This document shows, piece by piece, positions 63,804 through 64,000 of a DNA stretch of 64,000 bases. The notes below the pieces were generated by a model. That model did not search any database, was not told where the DNA came from, and saw only the letters and a program-made list of their open reading frames with translations. Position 1 is the first letter of the stretch, and the number at the start of each line of letters is the position of its first letter. The translations under genes and the position numbers were made by a program. This stretch comes from Spongilla lacustris (lineage: Eukaryota; Porifera; Demospongiae; Spongillida; Spongillidae). Location of the stretch: NCBI GenBank assembly GCA_949361645.1, contig OX442422.1, forward strand, positions 9,126,426 to 9,190,425, read 5' to 3'.

Positions 63804-64000
63804 GTAAGTATGTACATTGTTGAACTAAGACATATCGTGAAGTTAGGGCAGGAAGGCAGCATCTATTACTAAGTAACTACCTTCCCTGCACATGCCACAT
63901 CGTGTCATTCGTCCATTAGGGGCACATACTTGTAGCATTGCAGTATAACACAAAATGGAAGATGCTATGAAATCAGCATGACCCTTTTATCCTTGGGGTA
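63804..64000. other. Intron, runs off the window
   Basis: No further exon is seen before the end. By comparison with 23694-23840 the next exon could start within a few hundred bases. Confidence 0.4.

Overview
The window looks like nuclear DNA from a marine sponge, most likely a demosponge. Evidence: genes are split by very small GT-AG introns (about 40-65 bp in the best model), the AT-rich DNA is saturated with tandem repeats and palindromic elements, there is a partial eukaryotic 18S rRNA sequence, and one protein belongs to a family I know from sponge and cnidarian gene models. A 200-base N gap shows it is assembled scaffold. No prokaryotic or phage gene is present.

Layout. 0-5 kb: a 41-bp minisatellite, a decayed multicopy coding relic (minus strand), then two phase-matched exons (2817-2900, 3677-4557) ending a sponge-type gene with a Cys-rich N-terminal motif. 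8.6-24 kb: an ankyrin-repeat gene on the plus strand whose exons each encode one repeat (8 exons, 8674-15012), with a 36-bp minisatellite in three introns, and tail exons at 21.7-24.06 kb. Its long interior holds a 1.6-kb inverted repeat and a broken piggyBac-type transposase. 24.5-28 kb: a small C-terminally membrane-anchored ORF, the last exon of a Death-domain gene with an overlapping polyA signal, another minisatellite block and a second copy of the 2.8-kb exon. 28.6-30 kb: a three-exon glycine N-acyltransferase-like gene (minus). 30-40 kb: nested palindromic transposons, tandem subterminal motifs and an LTR-retrotransposon end. 41.5-46.5 kb: the 3' end of an unknown gene, a segmental duplication, and a kinesin-14 pseudogene (minus). 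47.1-47.5 kb: an 18S rRNA fragment folded back on itself. 48-50.7 kb: degenerate tandem DNA. 51.1-54 kb: a long transposon-linked protein (DUF7869-like, with two C2H2 fingers) with one frameshift. 54.08-55.15 kb: a complete compact CtIP/Sae2 gene, divergently oriented and about 100 bp away. 55-60 kb: tandem and duplicated DNA plus the N gap. 60.7-64 kb: a second ankyrin locus with the same tail exon, running off the window.

How it fits together. The host genes that can be reconstructed are the CtIP-like DNA-end-resection factor, the acyltransferase and the two ankyrin loci; pieces of a Death-domain gene and of a lineage-expanded family lie close by. Most of the rest is repeat-driven: duplicated exons carry their flanking minisatellites with them, and inverted elements have inserted into introns. 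I found no coherent new defence or metabolic system. The most interesting items are the CtIP/transposon head-to-head pair, the single frameshift inside the transposon protein's conserved motif, the folded-back 18S fragment, and the exon-by-exon ankyrin amplification.
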